From contig VFHL01000007.1 of NCBI GenBank assembly GCA_009392005.1, positions 53,052 through 117,051 on the forward strand: a DNA stretch of 64,000 nt, in the 5' to 3' direction. The notes beneath the pieces were generated by a model, which was given only the letters and a program-made list of their open reading frames with translations, ran no database searches and was not told the origin of the DNA. The number at the start of each line of letters is the position of its first letter. Within the stretch, counting starts at the first letter, position 1. Positions 37,868-47,546 of this stretch are shown in pieces. This stretch comes from SAR202 cluster bacterium. GTDB lineage: Bacteria > Chloroflexota > Dehalococcoidia > UBA6926 > VFHL01. The position numbers and the translations under genes are program-made.

Positions 37868-39610
37868 TCAATCTCTGCGCTTATCTTTCCATTGATTAGT
37901 ATTCTGCAACATCAACTCAGCGTTTTCAGACGAACGCACACCCATTAAACCTAACATTTTATTGAGCTCCTGCACACGCATATCACCATCAATTTCATCC
38001 ACTAATGTTACTGTCCGAGTATCGACTTCAGATTTAGTAACACGAACGTGTCGATCCGCAAATGCTGCAATTTGGGGAAGATGAGTAACACACAATACTT
38101 GATGATTCTTGGACAATTCCCATAGATTAGACCCAACTGTTACCCCAACTTGCCCTCCAATACCAGAATCAATCTCATCAAATATTAATGTAGGAATCCC
38201 ATCTACTTGGGAAAGAACACTTTTTAACGCAAGTAGTAGCCTTGCACTCTCCCCCCCTGAGGCTATTTTCGCCAAGGGACGTAATGGTTCTCCAACATTC
38301 GAAGAGACTTGGAATTCGATCCGATCAATACCTGTACGATCAAAAGCAAATCGATTTTGTTTTCCATCAATGTCAACTACTACTCCATCATCATCGTCTT
38401 TATGCTGAATCTGAACATCAAATCGGGTTCCTTCCATTGCCAACTTCTCAAGAACCTCTTCAACAGCGAACGCCATATCGGCAATGGCTTGTCGTCGTTT
38501 CTTTGATAGATTCAAACCTTGAGCTCCTACCTGCCTTAACAGCCCCTGCTGCTTTTCACGCAACTCTGACAGCGTTTCATCATTTGACACCAGTCCATCA
38601 AGTTTTGTAACTGCTGCACGAAGGAAATCAGCGACCTCTTCCACAGAATTCCCATATTTTTTTTTGAGTCCACCAATTAGAGTCAATCTATTTTCAATCT
38701 CATTTAAACGAGCGGTATCCTCTTGAATTTCGTCGCGATACCGACGGAAATATAGAGCTAGTTCTTCCGCTTGACCATAGATATTTTCCAGTTCCATTTG
38801 AGATTGGGCAAAGGTAACATCGATCTCTTGAATCTCTTTTACAATACTCACAAGCTCGCCAAGAGAACCCAAGGCTCCATCTTGATCATTTTCACCCATT
38901 AACAATCTATAGCTATTGTCTGCAAGGCCTCGCAGCTTTCCAGACTGCACAAGAACATTCCTCTCACCAATCAATTCCTGCTCTTCACCATTTTCCCAGG
39001 CCGCATCATTAATTTCTTTTATTTGGTAATTCAACAAATCCAATTGATGAGCTACATCTCGGTCATCTAAGTTAAGTTCAGCCACAGAAACTCGGACTGC
39101 ATACAATTCTTCCACTAAATTAGCGAATTCCTTTTGCTCTTGCACCAAACCAGCATATTTATCAAGAATCTTGATATGTTCTGTTGTCCTTAATAGGGAG
39201 AATTGCTGACCCTGACCGCTTATATCAACAAGATAGGAGCTGATCGTGTTCAAAAAACTTAACGGAACAATCCGTCCATTAACGCGGCATGTATTCCGAC
39301 CTGCCCGTGTTATATCTCTACCTATCACCAACTCATCGTCAGAAGTTTCTATCCCATGTTGCCGAAGCGCATCAACCAATTCATCATCTTGCATTTGATT
39401 TAAGTAGTAGATCCCCTCAACCCTTAAATTATCTGTACCTGACCTCAGCAGGGACATGTCTGCACGCGCGCCAAAGAGCAACTTCAATGCATCAACAATT
39501 ATTGATTTGCCTGCACCTGTTTCTCCCGTGAAAACATTCAAATCAGGCGCAAATCGGATTTCCAAATGCTCAATCAAAGCTAAATTGGTTACAGACAACA
39601 TTCGTAACAT
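37868..39610 (-). CDS. recN: DNA repair protein RecN
   Basis: 580 residues, SMC-like. Walker A GETGAGKS near 31-38, a long coiled-coil middle, then ABC signature ASGGESARLLLAL and Walker B TLIFDEIDSGIGG with the CVTHLPQIAAFADRH switch, all diagnostic of RecN. It acts in double-strand-break repair and cohesion. An in-frame ATG three codons in (39601) is an alternative start and gives the more typical MLSVTNLALIEH. Convergent with the VLRF1-like gene, only 7 bp between stops and no terminator hairpin. Confidence 0.95.
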   Translation of the reverse strand: MLRMLSVTNLALIEHLEIRFAPDLNVFTGETGAGKSIIVDALKLLFGARADMSLLRSGTDNLRVEGIYYLNQMQDDELVDALRQHGIETSDDELVIGRDITRAGRNTCRVNGRIVPLSFLNTISSYLVDISGQGQQFSLLRTTEHIKILDKYAGLVQEQKEFANLVEELYAVRVSVAELNLDDRDVAHQLDLLNYQIKEINDAAWENGEEQELIGERNVLVQSGKLRGLADNSYRLLMGENDQDGALGSLGELVSIVKEIQEIDVTFAQSQMELENIYGQAEELALYFRRYRDEIQEDTARLNEIENRLTLIGGLKKKYGNSVEEVADFLRAAVTKLDGLVSNDETLSELREKQQGLLRQVGAQGLNLSKKRRQAIADMAFAVEEVLEKLAMEGTRFDVQIQHKDDDDGVVVDIDGKQNRFAFDRTGIDRIEFQVSSNVGEPLRPLAKIASGGESARLLLALKSVLSQVDGIPTLIFDEIDSGIGGQVGVTVGSNLWELSKNHQVLCVTHLPQIAAFADRHVRVTKSEVDTRTVTLVDEIDGDMRVQELNKMLGLMGVRSSENAELMLQNTNQWKDKRRD

Positions 39611-39821
39611 TAATAGACACCTAGGCTCAAGAGTTTCACATAATACCCCTAAATTATACCCACATCTTTTTTACTTTAATTTACAAAGTTTTGAACTTTT
39701 CAAATCGCTACTGATCTTTTCTTCAATGTGATGTAAATATGCCAATGAGCAGGGAACTATTTGACACAATACGAGGTATTATGTCCAAACAATTCGGTTT
39801 CCAAAGGAGGAATAGATCAGA

Positions 39822-41180
39822 ATGAAAAATCTAGATGCTCTACTAAATCAAATTGATGAATCATATGAGCAAATTATCGCGCTTGAGCAAGACCTCATTC
39901 GTATCCCCTCAGTAAATACAGGAACAATGCCCACAGGAAACGAAACTCCCGTCTGTGAATTTGCACGCGACTGGTTGACCGAAGTAGGCATCCATTCTGA
40001 AATAATTGAGTCTGCGCCAAACCGGGGCAACATCATCGCCACGTTACCTGGTGAATCAGGAGAAGCTGGATTGATGTTCATGTCCCATACGGATGTCGTA
40101 CCCGTTGAAGATGAATCAAAGTGGCGATTCCCACCTTTTAGTGCAACTATCTCTGATGGCCGAATATTCGGCAGAGGAGCGTCGGATTGCAAAGCTTTGC
40201 TAACTGCCCAATTAGTTGCAATGAGTATACTAAAACGCAACAACATCCCATTAAAAGCCAATCTCTTGCTCGTGTCATGTGCAGACGAGGAACATGGTGG
40301 TCGGTATGGCTTTGGATGGCTTGCGGAGCATCACCCGGAAAAAATCACTGCTCCTGTAGCTGTTAACGAAGGGGGCGGGCAACCGATTACTGCAGCAGGT
40401 GGTTTAACATATTTACTCGGAACTGGAGAAAAAGGTCGGCTCCAAATTGAGATTAAAATCACCGGGACAAGTTCCCATGCGTCTGTACCATGGCAGGGAG
40501 TGAACGCTATGTATCGACTGACGCAAGCATTAGAGCGTATTGAATCATACGAACCAGAACGAGATACCTCAACAAATATTTTTGACCATCTTTCAGATTT
40601 TGCCATTGAACACAAGGTCTCACCAGAAAACGTCGATCAGATCATCAGCGAAATAAAAGACGACCATCCTCGTCTCGCATCAATGCTGCGTGCTCTTTCC
40701 CGTATGACTCTTACCCCGACCATCATCCATGGTGGGATAAAATCGAACAGTGTACCAGAATTTATTCAACTCACCTGTGACGTTCGCACCCTACCTCATC
40801 AAGACCTCGATTACGTCAAAGAACAACTAGAAAATATTTTGGCTGACATTCCCGGAGTAGAATTTGAAATCGATTATATGGCTCAACCAAATTCTTCGCC
40901 CTTTGAAACAGAATTCGCTACACAAATTCAAAAAGCAACAGCGAAAGCACTCAACATCGAGGATATTAAACTCTTACCATCAATCAGTAACGGATTCACA
41001 GATTCCCGGTTTACCCGTCCACTAGGTGTCACTACCTATGGCTATACTGGAGCCCATCCGGACGACAATCCAATGCTGACAAACTCACATGGAACTGATG
41101 AATCAGTCGGAATAAAGAGCTTAATCAACAGCACCCGCGTGATGCTTGCTCTCGCATACGATGTTCTTGCGATCAAATGA
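39822..41180 (+). CDS. M20-family metallopeptidase / deacylase
   Basis: 452 residues with the two-zinc M20 fold: MSHTDVVPV (His ligand and catalytic Asp), GRGASDCKALLTA (bridging Asp), CADEEHGG (catalytic and metal Glu), and a final His in GAHPDDNPMLTNSHGTDESV. A lid/dimerisation domain lies mid-protein (ITGTSSHASVPWQGVNAM). The family includes ArgE, DapE, acetylornithine and dipeptide hydrolases; the specific substrate is not clear. Shine-Dalgarno aaaggagg upstream. A strong terminator follows. Confidence 0.88.
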   Translation: MKNLDALLNQIDESYEQIIALEQDLIRIPSVNTGTMPTGNETPVCEFARDWLTEVGIHSEIIESAPNRGNIIATLPGESGEAGLMFMSHTDVVPVEDESKWRFPPFSATISDGRIFGRGASDCKALLTAQLVAMSILKRNNIPLKANLLLVSCADEEHGGRYGFGWLAEHHPEKITAPVAVNEGGGQPITAAGGLTYLLGTGEKGRLQIEIKITGTSSHASVPWQGVNAMYRLTQALERIESYEPERDTSTNIFDHLSDFAIEHKVSPENVDQIISEIKDDHPRLASMLRALSRMTLTPTIIHGGIKSNSVPEFIQLTCDVRTLPHQDLDYVKEQLENILADIPGVEFEIDYMAQPNSSPFETEFATQIQKATAKALNIEDIKLLPSISNGFTDSRFTRPLGVTTYGYTGAHPDDNPMLTNSHGTDESVGIKSLINSTRVMLALAYDVLAIK

Positions 41181-41252
41181 ATCTCTAAATCCAATCATTT
41201 CGTGCCAGGAATAATGGCTTACGGTTGAATTTTCCATTCGATCATAAATAAA

Positions 41253-41284
41253 AAAACCGGAGCAACGAGGGTTGCTCCGGTTTT
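41253..41284. terminator. Intrinsic terminator between the M20 peptidase and MaoC-like operon
   Basis: Perfect 14 bp stem AAAACCGGAGCAAC/GTTGCTCCGGTTTT with a GAGG loop and T-run, usable in both directions between convergent genes. Confidence 0.92.
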
Positions 41285-41350
41285 ACAACACACAACTAAA
41301 CCAACGCGATTTGCATCACGTCAATAAACGAGAAACATTGCCCAATAATG

Positions 41351-41791
41351 TTATTTTGATGGCAATGTTGCCACAACAGGGCCTGGTCCCGAACTTATGC
41401 CCTTGGTATGCTCACTCCACATCTCAAGCTCAATAAAGTTCTCTCCACCCTCTTGCCATTTCTTCACAACTTTACCCTTACAAACAACTGTTTCTCCCAC
41501 AGTGTTGAAAATGCGAAGGCGAAAAGGGCCCAGTTTCTTTATCACACCTTCAAGCCCGATAAATTCACGTGCAGTGCGCTCCCACCAACCGAGGATGAAC
41601 GTGTTGTTCGCATACATCTCAGGTGCACCCTGAGCCTGCGCTAACCGTGTATTATGGTGAATCGGATTGAAGTCCCGATTTGCCCCGGCTTCAACAACTA
41701 GCCGCTGCACTCCAACGTTAAAATCGATCGATGGAATTTCGTCACCCTCATTCACATCTTCCCAATATGTTTGTTTTGACCAATCAGCCAT
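41351..41791 (-). CDS. MaoC-like hot-dog dehydratase, small subunit
   Basis: 146 residues with the hydratase motif region AGANRDFNPIHHN (Asp and His of the R-hydratase active site) followed by the hot-dog helix with GAPEMYANNTFILGWW. Proteins of this size pair with an N-terminal-half partner, encoded here just upstream (41838-42407). It probably acts on a CoA or ACP thioester. Shine-Dalgarno aaaaaggaga. Second gene of a two-gene operon, 46 bp after the first. Confidence 0.78.
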   Translation of the reverse strand: MADWSKQTYWEDVNEGDEIPSIDFNVGVQRLVVEAGANRDFNPIHHNTRLAQAQGAPEMYANNTFILGWWERTAREFIGLEGVIKKLGPFRLRIFNTVGETVVCKGKVVKKWQEGGENFIELEMWSEHTKGISSGPGPVVATLPSK

Positions 41792-41837
41792 AAGATTCTC
41801 CTTTTTAGATGTTCTTCATATCAACCAGACTCATCAC

Positions 41838-42407
41838 TTAGCTATCTGCGCCAGGATTGAACGCGTAGCTCCCATTTCGTACTCGTGCTACCAAGTCTCC
41901 ATTTTGATCATGAATCTCGCTCTCAAATGTCATAAATGCACCGAAACCGACACTTGTCTTCTTCACTTGAACCGAAAGAAGTTTACGTCCACTAGTTGTT
42001 AGTCGATCTCCCACATAGACTGGCTTTACATATTCGATTTCCATATCGGTTACAAAGCCTGAACTCGTTGGTGGATGGGGTAAAGGAATTCCTCGCCGCC
42101 CTTGATTCGGATCACTAGCAAAAAGCTGATCTGGATCATTTGTCGGCCAGCGAGTTTCGTCACCCGGCTTCCAATTTGCTTCCACCGAGAATGTTTGATG
42201 CACTGCGCTATATGGTGCAATAATACCGTCATAGCCATACTTCTTAGCTACGTCGTCGTCATGATGTAAGGGACAATCAAGCTCAATCGGCTCGCAGTAT
42301 TTACGTATCGCCCCACGTTCAACCTCATCTGCTCCCGTTCGAGTTTCACCACCAGAAAAATCCTTACCAATGGCACCCTCTAAATCTTGCCACGTATTCT
42401 CTGCCAT
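41838..42407 (-). CDS. MaoC-like / FAS1-type dehydratase, second subunit
   Basis: 189 residues from ATG 42407, chosen because aaggagggagg sits just upstream; an in-frame ATG at 42440 is earlier. It has a hot-dog fold with DCPLHHDDDVAKKYGYDGIIAPYS, like the N-terminal dehydratase half of MaoC-type hydratases, where catalytic residues can be degenerate. A heterodimer with the downstream 146-residue subunit is likely. A well-formed promoter and an inverted repeat lie upstream, and a crotonase is encoded divergently, so the locus probably handles an unsaturated acyl-CoA. Confidence 0.72.
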   Translation of the reverse strand: MAENTWQDLEGAIGKDFSGGETRTGADEVERGAIRKYCEPIELDCPLHHDDDVAKKYGYDGIIAPYSAVHQTFSVEANWKPGDETRWPTNDPDQLFASDPNQGRRGIPLPHPPTSSGFVTDMEIEYVKPVYVGDRLTTSGRKLLSVQVKKTSVGFGAFMTFESEIHDQNGDLVARVRNGSYAFNPGADS

Positions 42408-42494
42408 ACGTCCTCCCTCCTTACTTTCCACCTTATTCATCTATCCATTTACCCATCTTGTTAGCGTGAACTAACCTGCACTAGACCGGTCATA

Positions 42495-42523
42495 AGTATA
42501 AATTCAGTAGAGAATCAGGTCAA
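42495..42523 (-). promoter_or_regulatory. Predicted sigma-70 promoter of the MaoC-like operon
   Basis: On the minus strand: TTGACC (42523-42518), 17 bp spacer, TATACT (42500-42495). It lies 88 bp before the chosen start of the first gene. Confidence 0.65.
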
Positions 42524-42527
42524 TAAG

Positions 42528-42549
42528 GTGTCACGAAACAAATTGACAC
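42528..42549. promoter_or_regulatory. Operator-like inverted repeat between the MaoC-like operon and crotonase 4
   Basis: GTGTCA-N10-TGACAC, placed 5 bp upstream of the minus-strand -35 box, where an activator or repressor of the divergent pair could bind. A further half-site TGTCACG recurs near 42629. Confidence 0.4.
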
Positions 42550-42697
42550 TCAGGTATTTTCTCAGTCCCGGCTAGTTCTGTTTTGGTATCACAAAATCGC
42601 GTTTACAAACTTATGTATTATAAACGCTGTCACGCGTCTTTCAGAATTAGTGCAACGATAAACATAAAAAATGCGCTCGCGATGAGATGGAGGAGAA

Positions 42698-43516
42698 ATG
42701 CCAACGACTAGGAACGTGTTTTCTTACGATGGATATGAAGACATACTTGTAGAAAAACAAGATGGTGTAGTTCTTGCCACGCTTAATGTTCCGGACAAAC
42801 TAAATGCAATGACAATAGGGATGAGGCAAGGAATCAAGCGCTTGATCGACGAAATCGGTTCAGATGATGAAGCAAGGGTCCTCGTCTTGACTGGAGCAGG
42901 GCGCGCTTTCTGTGCAGGTGCGGACGTGAGCAGTAGCGCGGGCAGCGCATATGTGAAAGATGGTACGCGACCAAACATAACAGAGCCTCGCTATAGATGG
43001 GTATCTGACTTCGTTTCACTCGACAAACCAACTATTGCGTGCGTCAATGGGGTAGCGGCAGGAGGAGGCCTAGCTCTCGCTTTAATGTGTGATATTCGTA
43101 TAGCGTCAGAAAAAGCGCGTTTCATCTCCGTTTTTGTTCGTCGCGCATTAACTCCTGATAACGGCACCTCCTGGTTATTGCCGCGTCTCATTGGGAAATC
43201 ACAGGCATTAAAAATGATCCTTACAGGTGATGAAGTCGATGCCCAGGAAGCATATAGAATCGGACTAGTTGACGAAATTGCACCAGAGGATGAAGCTCTT
43301 GAAAACGCTCTGACTCTTGCAAAAAGAATTGCTTCAAATCCACCTGTCACCGTTGAACTCAGCAAGAGAGCAGTGTTGAAGGGCTTAGAGAGCGATATCG
43401 TTCGACAAGCAGAGTACGAAGAGTATATTCAAAGAATTGTCCGTGATACCGAAGACTTTGTAGAAGCCAATCTCGCCCGTCAAGAAAACCGCTCTCCCAA
43501 ATACAAGGGAATCTAA
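42698..43516 (+). CDS. Crotonase-superfamily enoyl-CoA hydratase/isomerase (paralog 4)
   Basis: 272 residues. Oxyanion loops are GRAFCAGAD and AGGGLALALMCD. Both classical catalytic Glu positions are non-acidic (Ala126 for the first), while Asp154 in LTPDNGTSW lies where PaaG-like isomerases carry a catalytic Asp. It is more typical than, and clearly distinct from, the three tandem paralogs at 9.3-12.1 kb. Shine-Dalgarno ggagg upstream. Divergent from the MaoC-like operon, with a shared 257-290 bp regulatory region. An isomerase role is more likely than hydration. Confidence 0.85.
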   Translation: MPTTRNVFSYDGYEDILVEKQDGVVLATLNVPDKLNAMTIGMRQGIKRLIDEIGSDDEARVLVLTGAGRAFCAGADVSSSAGSAYVKDGTRPNITEPRYRWVSDFVSLDKPTIACVNGVAAGGGLALALMCDIRIASEKARFISVFVRRALTPDNGTSWLLPRLIGKSQALKMILTGDEVDAQEAYRIGLVDEIAPEDEALENALTLAKRIASNPPVTVELSKRAVLKGLESDIVRQAEYEEYIQRIVRDTEDFVEANLARQENRSPKYKGI

Positions 43517-43631
43517 CTACCTGCTCGCTTAATATCTAATTGCGAAGGAGAGATCCCCAAATCAGTACAACTTCCCCAAAAGATCGCTAAAATACGAGAC
43601 GATTAAATAGATGCAGCAGAAAGAGGACGTT

Positions 43632-44681
43632 ATGAACACAACTAGCAACGAAAACATCAATGTCGGTTTTGTGGGTGCCGGTACGAATACAAGAGTCAAA
43701 CATATCCCGGGCTTCCAAGCTCTCGATAACGTCACACTTTATGGGGTGGCAAATCGCAGTCGATCCTCTAGTTCCGCCGTAGCCGGAGAATACGGAATTC
43801 AGAACGTATTCGATGATTGGCAAGCTTTGATCCAATCCCCAGAAGTCGATGCGATTTGTGTCGGCACTTGGCCATACATGCACGGCACAGTCACAATAGC
43901 CGCCATTGAAGCGGGTAAACATGTACTTACAGAAGCCCGCATGGCCGAGGACGCTTCCGATGCACGCGCAATGCTTACTGCTTCCCGAGAACACCCGGAA
44001 CTTATTACGCAAGTTGTTCCCTCGCCCTTCACATTAAAAGTTGATCAAACAATAATCGACCTAATTAACGAAGGTTATCTTGGCAATATCACAGCAATAG
44101 AAGTACGCGTTGCACAAAATACGTTCCCAGACTTCGAAGGTCCCCTGCTCTGGCGTCATAACCGTGATTTCAGCGGGTACAACATCATGACTATGGGTAT
44201 CTGGTATGAGGCACTCCTTCGATGGGTCGGACCAGCAACCAAAGTTTCCGCAATGACAAAGGTCGTTGTTAATCAGCGTGTATCCGACAACGGAAATTTA
44301 ACCGCAGTTTCTATTCCTGATCACGTGGATGTAATATGTGAAATGGCTTGTGGAGCACAAGCACACCTTGGTTTCAGCTCAATCACAGGACTAGGCGCAA
44401 CCAGCGAAGCATGGTTATTTGGGACTGAAGGGACACTGCGTTTAGACGGTCGAACGCTAACATTATCTGGTGGCCAACGGGGCGATTCAGAATTGAAGGA
44501 AATACCTATAGAACCAGCAAAACAAAGTGAATGGCGCGTTGAAGAAGAATTCGTTGAAGCAATTCGCGGTATCGCACCAGTAACACATACTCCTTTTATA
44601 GAAGCTATAAAATACATGGAATGGACGGAAGCCGTTACACGTAGCGCACAAACGGGCCAGGTAATCAATCTGCCGCTTTAA
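43632..44681 (+). CDS. Gfo/Idh/MocA-family NAD(P)-dependent oxidoreductase
   Basis: 349 residues. The N-terminal Rossmann fold starts INVGFVGAGTNTRVKHIPGF, with the family's EAGKHVLTEARMAEDASDA in place of the usual EKPxA. The Glu-Lys-Pro lysine is replaced (TEARM), so NAD(P) handling may differ. The C-terminal alpha/beta domain follows. ATG 43632 is chosen from aagagg at 43621-43626; an ATG at 43611 is upstream. The next gene (alpha-hydroxyacid oxidase-like) starts 10 bp downstream, suggesting an operon for a hydroxy-acid or sugar-acid pathway. Confidence 0.85.
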   Translation: MNTTSNENINVGFVGAGTNTRVKHIPGFQALDNVTLYGVANRSRSSSSAVAGEYGIQNVFDDWQALIQSPEVDAICVGTWPYMHGTVTIAAIEAGKHVLTEARMAEDASDARAMLTASREHPELITQVVPSPFTLKVDQTIIDLINEGYLGNITAIEVRVAQNTFPDFEGPLLWRHNRDFSGYNIMTMGIWYEALLRWVGPATKVSAMTKVVVNQRVSDNGNLTAVSIPDHVDVICEMACGAQAHLGFSSITGLGATSEAWLFGTEGTLRLDGRTLTLSGGQRGDSELKEIPIEPAKQSEWRVEEEFVEAIRGIAPVTHTPFIEAIKYMEWTEAVTRSAQTGQVINLPL

Positions 44682-44691
44682 ATCAACCCGC

Positions 44692-45780
44692 ATGAATAGT
44701 AGCCACAAACACATACCCATAAATCTCTTTGATTTTGAGGCACTTGCAGAAGCTGCCCTATCAAAATCAGCTTACGACTACTACGCTAGCGGCAGTGGAG
44801 ATGAGATAACTTTAGTTTCTAACCGAATAGCATTCGACAAAATAGAACTTCTACCACGAGTCTTGGTCGATGTGAGTCAACGAAATATCCAAACTACGGT
44901 TTTATCCACTCCGGTTGCAGCTCCGATTCTTATCGCGCCAACTGCTTTCCAACGTCTTGCTCACCCTGACGGTGAAATAAGTACTGCTCGTGCTGCTGAA
45001 AAAGCGGGCACCATTATGACTGTATCTACACTATCAAACACAACTTTGGAAGATGTATCTAGTGCAACGCAAGCGACACTGTGGTTTCAACTATATGTCC
45101 ATAAAGATCGCGAATTAACGCGATCTCTCATTCAACGTGCAGAAACAGCCGGTTATAAAGCAATCTGTATCACCGTTGACACTCCATTACTTGGACGCCG
45201 TGAACGAGATGTTCGCAATCGATTTGGTTTGCCCGACCATTTGGAAATCGCTAATGTCAAAACGCACCTAAACGCGTCTGAAGATAATGCCTCTGCACTT
45301 GCCATTTATGCCACAGAGCTCCTTGACCAGGCAATCACCTGGAAAGATATCGAGTGGGTAAGATCTATTACAACATTACCCGTCCTACTAAAAGGAATCC
45401 ATCATCCTGACGATGCTGTTCTTGCGGTTAAACATGGTGCGAATGGAATTATTGTGTCGAACCATGGCGCGCGCCAGCTAGATACAGTACCTGCTACAAT
45501 TGACATGCTTCCCGGTATTACACGGGCGATTGATGGTCAAATTGAAGTGCTGCTGGACGGAGGAGTTCGGCGAGGTACTGATATATTAAAAGCCCTCGCT
45601 CTCGGAGCAAGTGCAATCCTTATTGGTCGACCAATACTTTGGGGGCTAACCGTTGATGGAGAACAAGGTGTACTGAGAGTGCTCGAAATGCTTCGTGAAG
45701 AACTCGATCTCGCAATGGCTCTATCAGGAATCACCTCAATTGACGAGGTCTCCAAAGACCTACTTTTCCCCACTAAATAA
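44692..45780 (+). CDS. FMN-dependent alpha-hydroxyacid oxidase/dehydrogenase
   Basis: 362 residues of the glycolate oxidase/lactate dehydrogenase family. YYASGSGDE near the N-terminus, SNHGARQLD with the catalytic His and substrate Arg, LDGGVRRGTDILKALALGA (FMN phosphate) and IGRP at the end are family hallmarks. It would oxidise a 2-hydroxy acid to the 2-oxo acid. There is no transmembrane or cytochrome domain, so a soluble oxidase-type enzyme. It follows the Gfo/Idh/MocA gene by 10 bp. Confidence 0.92.
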   Translation: MNSSHKHIPINLFDFEALAEAALSKSAYDYYASGSGDEITLVSNRIAFDKIELLPRVLVDVSQRNIQTTVLSTPVAAPILIAPTAFQRLAHPDGEISTARAAEKAGTIMTVSTLSNTTLEDVSSATQATLWFQLYVHKDRELTRSLIQRAETAGYKAICITVDTPLLGRRERDVRNRFGLPDHLEIANVKTHLNASEDNASALAIYATELLDQAITWKDIEWVRSITTLPVLLKGIHHPDDAVLAVKHGANGIIVSNHGARQLDTVPATIDMLPGITRAIDGQIEVLLDGGVRRGTDILKALALGASAILIGRPILWGLTVDGEQGVLRVLEMLREELDLAMALSGITSIDEVSKDLLFPTK

Positions 45781-45808
45781 ATATCTTCTTCCACGCCACC
45801 CAATCCGA

Positions 45809-46093
45809 TTAGGCCAACTCGCCGATTAAGTATTCACCATCAATCCACTGTGGTTCGGATTCAAGATGTTCCATCATTTTTAGAAAAGCTTCATGCTGGG
45901 TCGCACTATTCGCGTTCGCAACATACTGATCCTTATTTTCAAATACAGCCACTCCAACCCATTCGTCTTGATTATCAGGATCCATCACAAACCAAGCGAC
46001 CATACCATCAGGGGATTCATTTTCCTGAAATACACGCAATAAATCATCTTGATGACCAGGTTTGATTTTGAGATTAAAAATAGTTCCATACAT
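45809..46093 (-). CDS. Small ABM-like (antibiotic biosynthesis monooxygenase fold) protein
   Basis: 94 residues with the dimeric alpha/beta-barrel pattern: MYGTIFNLKIKPGHQDDLLR, a central DEWVGVAVFENKDQYVAN strand-helix and a final WIDGEYLIGEL. Such domains include monooxygenases and heme-degrading enzymes, but many are of unknown role. Shine-Dalgarno ggggaaagg upstream. Convergent with the hydroxyacid oxidase. Confidence 0.6.
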   Translation of the reverse strand: MYGTIFNLKIKPGHQDDLLRVFQENESPDGMVAWFVMDPDNQDEWVGVAVFENKDQYVANANSATQHEAFLKMMEHLESEPQWIDGEYLIGELA

Positions 46094-46167
46094 TTGTAAT
46101 GCCTTTCCCCATATCCACGTTTACAATTTCAACTCACCTTACAACATTAAACAAAAACAAAAAAACC

Positions 46168-47415
46168 TTACCCTGAACGTACAATCCCCTTGAACATACG
46201 ATGTGTAAGAAGATTGCAAATTATGATGACGCTACCACCCAATCCAATCGCAAAACTCACACTCAACACACTGGCAACCAATCCCGCAATAAAACCGCCA
46301 AGCGGCGTGAAACCAAATGTCAGACCGTATAGTCCCATTATCCGACCGCGCATCTCGCCAGAAGAAATAATCTGTAGAGAAGCCGCCATCGTCGCATCAT
46401 ATGCCATAAGAGAGGCACCGATAAATGCAATAATCAACATGGACAAATAGACCCAGGACGAGAGAGCGAATAATAAGACGCCCACACCAGATGCTCCCAC
46501 AGTAATAACCAAAAGAAATCCTATCCGCTTAAAATCACCTAAACTCGCAACGATCATTGTCCCCACAAGTGCTCCAACACCACTTGCTCCCGAAAGCAAT
46601 CCAAATCCGATTTCGTCTAATCCCAAAACATCCCGGGCGACAACCGGCAGCATGACAATATATGAAAAACCAAATGTCTCAATTAATAAGCTAAGAAACA
46701 AAAGAGATCCGATACGACGACCACCACCAAACGCATATTTAACACCTTCTGACAGATTCTTCCATATTGGTTCGGATTGAGCGGGGTTATTGCTCATCCC
46801 AACACGGACCATCACCACAAAAATTGGTGTAATGACCCAAACAATCGCTATTCCAATATACGCCCATCCAATTCCGAGCGCAGCTATCACGATCCCAACA
46901 ATGATCGACCCCACAATTCGCGATATATTGAATCCGGTCATACGAGCAGCATTAGCATTCAGAATACGCTGCGGACCAACCGTATCGTAAATCAACGCAT
47001 TATTCGCGGGGATGAAAAACGCCTGCATGATTCCCTGAATGAAAACCACCGCCAAAATATGAAATAAAGTAATCACATCCAAAATCACAAGAATCCCAAG
47101 CAAAAGCGCTGAGACCGCCCGTATCCAATGAATCCCAACAAGGATATGTCGGCGATCGACACGATCAGCTAAAACACCCCCAAACGCACCAAAAGCTACA
47201 ACCCCTATGCCGCGCGCGCCCATTACGGCTCCCACCCAAAAAGGCGAATCTGTAACCGTCAACACCAACCAACCTTGAGTTAGCATGCTCATAGTCATTC
47301 CCATTGATCCCGTAACATTTGCTAACCAAAGAAACCGAAAATCACGGCTTTCAAACGAAGGAAAAAGCCGACCAACAATCATCTTGGGCCATGAAAATAC
47401 TACTGTTGCGATCAC
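46168..47415 (-). CDS. MFS transporter, DHA3/enterobactin-exporter-like
   Basis: 415 residues with about 12 hydrophobic segments. GGVLADRVDRRHILVG (A-motif between helices 2 and 3), PQRILNANAARMTGFNISRIVG and GRIMGLYGLTFGFTPLGG are typical of the MFS_3 (EntS/DHA3) group. Start is GTG at 47415; a possible ATG at 47382 is 11 codons in, and neither has a clear Shine-Dalgarno. Substrate unknown. Divergent from the SbcD-like gene, with 131 bp between. Confidence 0.82.
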   Translation of the reverse strand: MIATVVFSWPKMIVGRLFPSFESRDFRFLWLANVTGSMGMTMSMLTQGWLVLTVTDSPFWVGAVMGARGIGVVAFGAFGGVLADRVDRRHILVGIHWIRAVSALLLGILVILDVITLFHILAVVFIQGIMQAFFIPANNALIYDTVGPQRILNANAARMTGFNISRIVGSIIVGIVIAALGIGWAYIGIAIVWVITPIFVVMVRVGMSNNPAQSEPIWKNLSEGVKYAFGGGRRIGSLLFLSLLIETFGFSYIVMLPVVARDVLGLDEIGFGLLSGASGVGALVGTMIVASLGDFKRIGFLLVITVGASGVGVLLFALSSWVYLSMLIIAFIGASLMAYDATMAASLQIISSGEMRGRIMGLYGLTFGFTPLGGFIAGLVASVLSVSFAIGLGGSVIIICNLLTHRMFKGIVRSG

Positions 47416-47546
47416 TTTGAGTCCTTCATTGTCAAACCTTGGTTTTGTAGATCATATGCGCGCCGGTGAAGCGAATTTTATCCGATCGAAATCTCATTTT
47501 ATCAGCAACCGTATACCACGGAACGAAAAGAACGTTACAATGAATA

